A stretch of DNA of 7,130 nucleotides, taken from NCBI GenBank assembly GCA_013331125.1, contig DUGW01000051.1:5200-12329 (forward strand), written 5' to 3'. Position 1 is the first letter of the stretch; every line of letters begins with the position of its first letter. Below the pieces are notes generated by a model, which saw only the letters and a program-made list of their open reading frames with translations, ran no database searches and was not told the DNA's origin. Shown piece by piece: positions 4,921 through 7,130 of the stretch. This stretch comes from Candidatus Woesearchaeota archaeon. Its GTDB lineage: Archaea > Nanoarchaeota > Nanoarchaeia > Woesearchaeales > UBA11576. A program made the translations under genes and the position numbers.

Positions 4921-5166
4921 ATGGCTTTAAAACCTATAAAAGGGATGACCCTCAGGGAGGCTGTGTTCTATCTTGAGGTCACCCTGAAGAAGCTTGCCTA
5001 TCGTGAGATACTTCTTGATATGTGGAAATGTGAGGACAAGAAGAAGAATCCTGCTGCCAAGAAGAAGATCAGCTGTTGCAAGGAAGATATCAAGGAGCTT
5101 GACAAGCGGAAGGAAGATATCAAGGAGCATATCATCCTTCTCTGCGGCCAGAAGGCCAAGAAATGA
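4921..5166 (+). CDS. Small lysine-rich helical protein of unknown function (81 aa)
   Basis: The 81-residue product is not recognised. It begins MALKPIKGMTLREAVFYLEV; residues 10-36 look like one or two amphipathic helices, and residues 38-70 are dominated by Lys, Glu and Asp (KEDIKELDKRKEDIKEHI), probably a charged helix or coiled coil. Four cysteines (37, 52, 53, 75) do not form a classical CxxC pair. There is no signal peptide or membrane span, so a cytoplasmic, possibly nucleic-acid- or ribosome-associated protein is possible. The coding DNA contains a 19-base direct repeat (5080-5098 and 5110-5128) encoding KEDIKE twice, suggesting internal duplication. The start is supported by the TATA box at 4888 at leaderless spacing. 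The next gene on the same strand starts 61 bp downstream and has its own promoter candidates. Confidence 0.7.
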   Translation: MALKPIKGMTLREAVFYLEVTLKKLAYREILLDMWKCEDKKKNPAAKKKISCCKEDIKELDKRKEDIKEHIILLCGQKAKK

Positions 5167-5176
5167 TACAGGAATG

Positions 5177-5206
5177 ATATAAAACTCCAGAGAAAGGTTT
5201 TTATTT
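5177..5206 (+). promoter_or_regulatory. Candidate promoter of the 118-aa membrane-anchored protein gene
   Basis: Two AT-rich boxes lie ahead of ATG 5228: ATATAAAA (5177-5184) and TTTTTATTT (5198-5206). The second, about 26 bases before the ATG, would give a leaderless mRNA; the first would give a leader of about 20 nt without a Shine-Dalgarno. Which is used cannot be told. Confidence 0.45.
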
Positions 5207-5227
5207 CTCAAACACCTAAAATGATCC

Positions 5228-5584
5228 ATGAAGCTGGAGAGATTGTTGAAACCCGTAGTAGTTGTTGGGTTCGCTCTTGGTCTAGGCGGCCTTGTCGCGT
5301 TATACGCCGGAAGGACTGTCGCTGAGGTCAACAGGACTTTCAAGAGCTCTCGCGGTGCGGGTATCATCTATCAGTCACGCATCATGTCTGGCAGGATAGG
5401 TACCTGCGACTATGAGGTCACCAGGAAGGTCGTTGTCCTTCCTCCGCCCAGCATAAGTACTGGTGAGTTCTATGAGTTTGATACTGCCTGCGGTCCTGAA
5501 GGCCGGAAGAAGAAGTCTGTATACTTCGGCACCCAGGAGCAGATCCAGGGCTATGTCAGGGAGTTCCTTGAGAGATATCATTGA
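5228..5584 (+). CDS. Small N-terminally membrane-anchored protein of unknown function (118 aa)
   Basis: The protein has 118 residues and no recognised family. Residues 1-8 are basic (MKLERLLK) and residues 9-27 are a hydrophobic, glycine-rich span, either an uncleaved signal anchor or a signal peptide; no clear cleavage site follows. The remainder (about 30-118) is soluble and presumably outside: it has two cysteines (60 and 88) that could form a disulfide, a beta-like centre (CDYEVTRKVVVLPPP) and a charged C-terminal helix ending FLERYH. ATG 5228 is the first in-frame start; an out-of-frame ATG lies 7 bases upstream. The gene converges with the dihydrouridine synthase gene and their 3' ends overlap by 7 bp, so there is no room for a separate terminator between them. 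Confidence 0.75.
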   Translation: MKLERLLKPVVVVGFALGLGGLVALYAGRTVAEVNRTFKSSRGAGIIYQSRIMSGRIGTCDYEVTRKVVVLPPPSISTGEFYEFDTACGPEGRKKKSVYFGTQEQIQGYVREFLERYH

Positions 5585-6507
5585 AGTGAAGCGATCAATC
5601 TCTTGACCCCTTCCATATCCTCTGTCTCTGTGAACGCTTTTCTCAGCTCGCTCGCCCCTTTGAGTTTAGCGCACATCCACATCATGTGTTGTTTTATCTC
5701 TGGGAATTTCTTCCTCTTCTGTACTTGATCATATAACTCTAAGAAATCTGTGAATGCTTTCCTTCTCTCTTCGAAAGTAGGCAGGTATCCCGGCTCGTTG
5801 CATTCCCTGAATATGAACGGGTAGCCCATCGCCCATCTTCCTATCATCACTGCGTCGCATCCTGTCTTCTGCATCATCATCCTTGCGAGTGTCCCGTCTT
5901 TTACGTCTCCGTTGCCTATGACCGGTATGTTGACTGCTTCCTTCACTTTCTTTATCAGTGTCCAGTCTGCCTTTCCCATGTACTGTTGTTTCCTTGTCCT
6001 TGCGTGCAGGCATACTGCTGCTGCTCCTGCGTCTTCTATCATCTTCGCTACCTCGACGCAGTTTATTGAATCGTTGTCCCAGCCTGAACGGATCTTTGCA
6101 GTCACCGGCAGTTTTGTAGCTGATGCCACTTTGTTGACTATGTCTGGTATCTTGTCCGGGTGTTTCATCATGTATGCTCCCATCTTCTGTCCGAGCACGT
6201 CTCCGTCCGGACACCCGAAGTTTATGTCTATCAGGTCGCAGTGCGGCTCTATCAGCTCTACGCTCTGAGCCATGATTGCAGGATCGTTCCCAATTATCTG
6301 TATGGCCAACGGCCTCTCTTCCTCTATGAAATCTATCTGGTGCTCGACATCTCCTTTCACCAGCCCTAGCGAATGTATCATCGGCGTGTAGACGAGTCCT
6401 GCTCCCTGCTGCTTGCACATCAGCCTGAAGGTGACACAGTTTACTCCGAGCATCGCGGCTAGGAAGAATGGGTTCTTGAGTTGTAGGTTGCCTATCGATA
6501 CCATCAT
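5578..6507 (-). CDS. tRNA-dihydrouridine synthase (Dus family)
   Basis: This FMN-dependent enzyme reduces uridine to dihydrouridine in tRNA using NADPH. Numbering here starts from the possible GTG at 6510 (310 residues); the preferred ATG at 6507 removes one. The TIM-barrel landmarks are all present: PFFLAAMLGVNCVTFR at 14-29, QIIGNDP at 71-77, DINFGCP at 95-101 with the catalytic Cys100, TAKIRSGWD at 137-145, CLHARTRKQQYMGKADW at 167-183 with the conserved His169, IPVIGNGDV at 195-203 and MIGRWAMGYPFIF at 222-234 for the phosphate. The C-terminal helical tRNA-binding domain (about 245-310) is complete. The first motif is usually (A)PMAGVTD.xFR; here it reads AAMLGVNCVTFR, as in some archaeal members. 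Its ATG overlaps the stop of the upstream HEPN-like gene (TGATG), implying coupled translation in one operon. Which tRNA position it modifies is unknown. Confidence 0.93.
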   Translation of the reverse strand: MMVSIGNLQLKNPFFLAAMLGVNCVTFRLMCKQQGAGLVYTPMIHSLGLVKGDVEHQIDFIEEERPLAIQIIGNDPAIMAQSVELIEPHCDLIDINFGCPDGDVLGQKMGAYMMKHPDKIPDIVNKVASATKLPVTAKIRSGWDNDSINCVEVAKMIEDAGAAAVCLHARTRKQQYMGKADWTLIKKVKEAVNIPVIGNGDVKDGTLARMMMQKTGCDAVMIGRWAMGYPFIFRECNEPGYLPTFEERRKAFTDFLELYDQVQKRKKFPEIKQHMMWMCAKLKGASELRKAFTETEDMEGVKRLIASLQ

Positions 6508-7130
6508 CACTTCGAGAACATCTTATGCAGTGCATCCAGTGTATACAGTATTATCGCCTGTGTCTGGTTCTGGTTGGGTCTGTAGAGGTCTTTCTTGACA
6601 TGCACTGACCCTATCCTTACATTGTTGACGAGGTGCACCTGGTTCATCAGTCCTGGGTCGAAGCTCACATCATGCTCGTTCAGTTTTGCGATCAGTTTTC
6701 CCAATCCTACTCCCGGGTTTGTCTCGAGTATGTCATTGCCTGTCACTTCGAAATACTTCCTGTGCAATGCCGTCTCAAGTATCCTTCCACAGAGTATCAC
6801 AGCAGACCTGTAACAGCTGTTGTTGTAGCATCGTTCCAGCTCATTCACGTCTTCGACTATGTGGCCTGCTATCTCCACTGGCAGGAATGGCAGTTTTATC
6901 TCTGGTATGTCTGTCACTTCGAGCTCTGCTGATCCGGTGTCTATCTGTACGTGGACCTTCTCAGGTTTCTGCTCGACCACGCTCTCAATCTCTTCCTTCT
7001 CGGCCTTTTCCTGTTGAGCCTTCTCTGCTGCGTGGAACTCTTCCAGCTCTTGCCTTATGAACTCGTCCTGTTCCAGCGGCTTCAGCATCCTCTCTATCTG
7101 CTCGATTATAGGTATTGACCTTACAGGGTC
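6507..7130 (-). CDS. DUF4145/HEPN-like domain protein (5' end outside the window)
   Basis: The frame is open from the window edge; the first visible Met is at 7088, but 14 further codons upstream (DPVRSIPIIEQIER) look coding and no Shine-Dalgarno precedes that Met, so the start is probably off the edge. Counting from Met 7088 (193 residues): residues 6-45 are a Glu/Lys/Gln-rich coiled-coil-like stretch, 46-70 a short beta-like linker, and 75-193 a helical domain resembling DUF4145, a HEPN-superfamily member (ELERCYNNSCYRSAVILCGR, then LETALHRKYFE, then GLGKLIAKLNE). The segment VRIGSVH contains R158-x4-H163, which fits the R-x4-6-H motif of HEPN ribonucleases. The gene is coupled to dus by TGATG. 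Whether it cleaves or binds RNA is inference; domain recognition rests on pattern only. Confidence 0.75.
   Translation of the reverse strand, partial: DPVRSIPIIEQIERMLKPLEQDEFIRQELEEFHAAEKAQQEKAEKEEIESVVEQKPEKVHVQIDTGSAELEVTDIPEIKLPFLPVEIAGHIVEDVNELERCYNNSCYRSAVILCGRILETALHRKYFEVTGNDILETNPGVGLGKLIAKLNEHDVSFDPGLMNQVHLVNNVRIGSVHVKKDLYRPNQNQTQAIILYTLDALHKMFSK

Noticed and set aside
6508..6510. GTG as the start codon of the dihydrouridine synthase
   Set aside because: The ATG at 6507 forms the classic TGATG overlap with the upstream stop codon and is followed by another ATG; it is the simpler start.
5729..6535. Long alternative minus-strand frame over the dus gene (268 codons)
   Set aside because: Arg/Asp/Ser-rich translation without any motif, whereas the dus frame has every conserved Dus motif.
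6595..7060. Plus-strand frames opposite the HEPN-like gene
   Set aside because: Low-complexity antisense translations; the minus-strand frame has domain-like sequence and is coupled to dus.
1..7130. CRISPR array, insertion sequence, rRNA or replication origin
   Set aside because: No regularly spaced repeats, transposase motifs, terminal inverted repeats or rRNA-like segments were seen; the only long direct repeats are the tRNA 5' end and the 19-bp coding repeat.

Overview
The window looks archaeal. TATA boxes (TTTATAAA, TTATATATA, CTTTAAAAA) lie the archaeal distance upstream of genes, and several starts are apparently leaderless. The tRNA-Tyr has the archaeal/eukaryotic C1-G72 pair and an intron after position 37. 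The proteins include a deoxyhypusine synthase family member and a cysteine-rich lipoprotein. The CxxC/CC repeat style of that lipoprotein, and the number of small membrane or secreted orphans, suggest an uncultivated DPANN-type lineage such as Woesearchaeota. That lineage guess is an inference from style, not from a search.

Left part (1-2045): the tail of a TIGR04282/DUF2064-type glycosyltransferase-A protein, then a 511-residue protein with a signal peptide, extracytoplasmic beta-rich domains, one membrane span and a cytoplasmic beta-rich domain. It converges on a small minus-strand ORF with a near-perfect Shine-Dalgarno; a palindromic T-rich terminator sits between them.

Middle (2046-3376): an intron-containing tRNA-Tyr(GUA). 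Its first 20 nt, plus 2 upstream bases, are duplicated 118 bp upstream, and the only good promoter is placed for the upstream copy. This is the oddest part of the window. It is followed by a cysteine-rich lipoprotein with a 38-residue tandem repeat and a possible frameshift near its end, then a 50-residue zinc-ribbon protein.

Right part (3395-7130): a minus-strand deoxyhypusine synthase family gene with an insertion of about 135 residues near the N-terminus; two small plus-strand genes (a Lys-rich protein and a membrane-anchored protein), both of unknown function; and a minus-strand two-gene operon of a DUF4145/HEPN-like protein, cut by the window edge, translationally coupled by TGATG to a tRNA-dihydrouridine synthase.

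Functional theme: tRNA and translation (tRNA-Tyr, Dus, DHS family, HEPN-like protein) mixed with envelope proteins (glycosyltransferase, beta-domain membrane protein, lipoprotein, membrane-anchored protein). No mobile element, CRISPR array or origin was seen.
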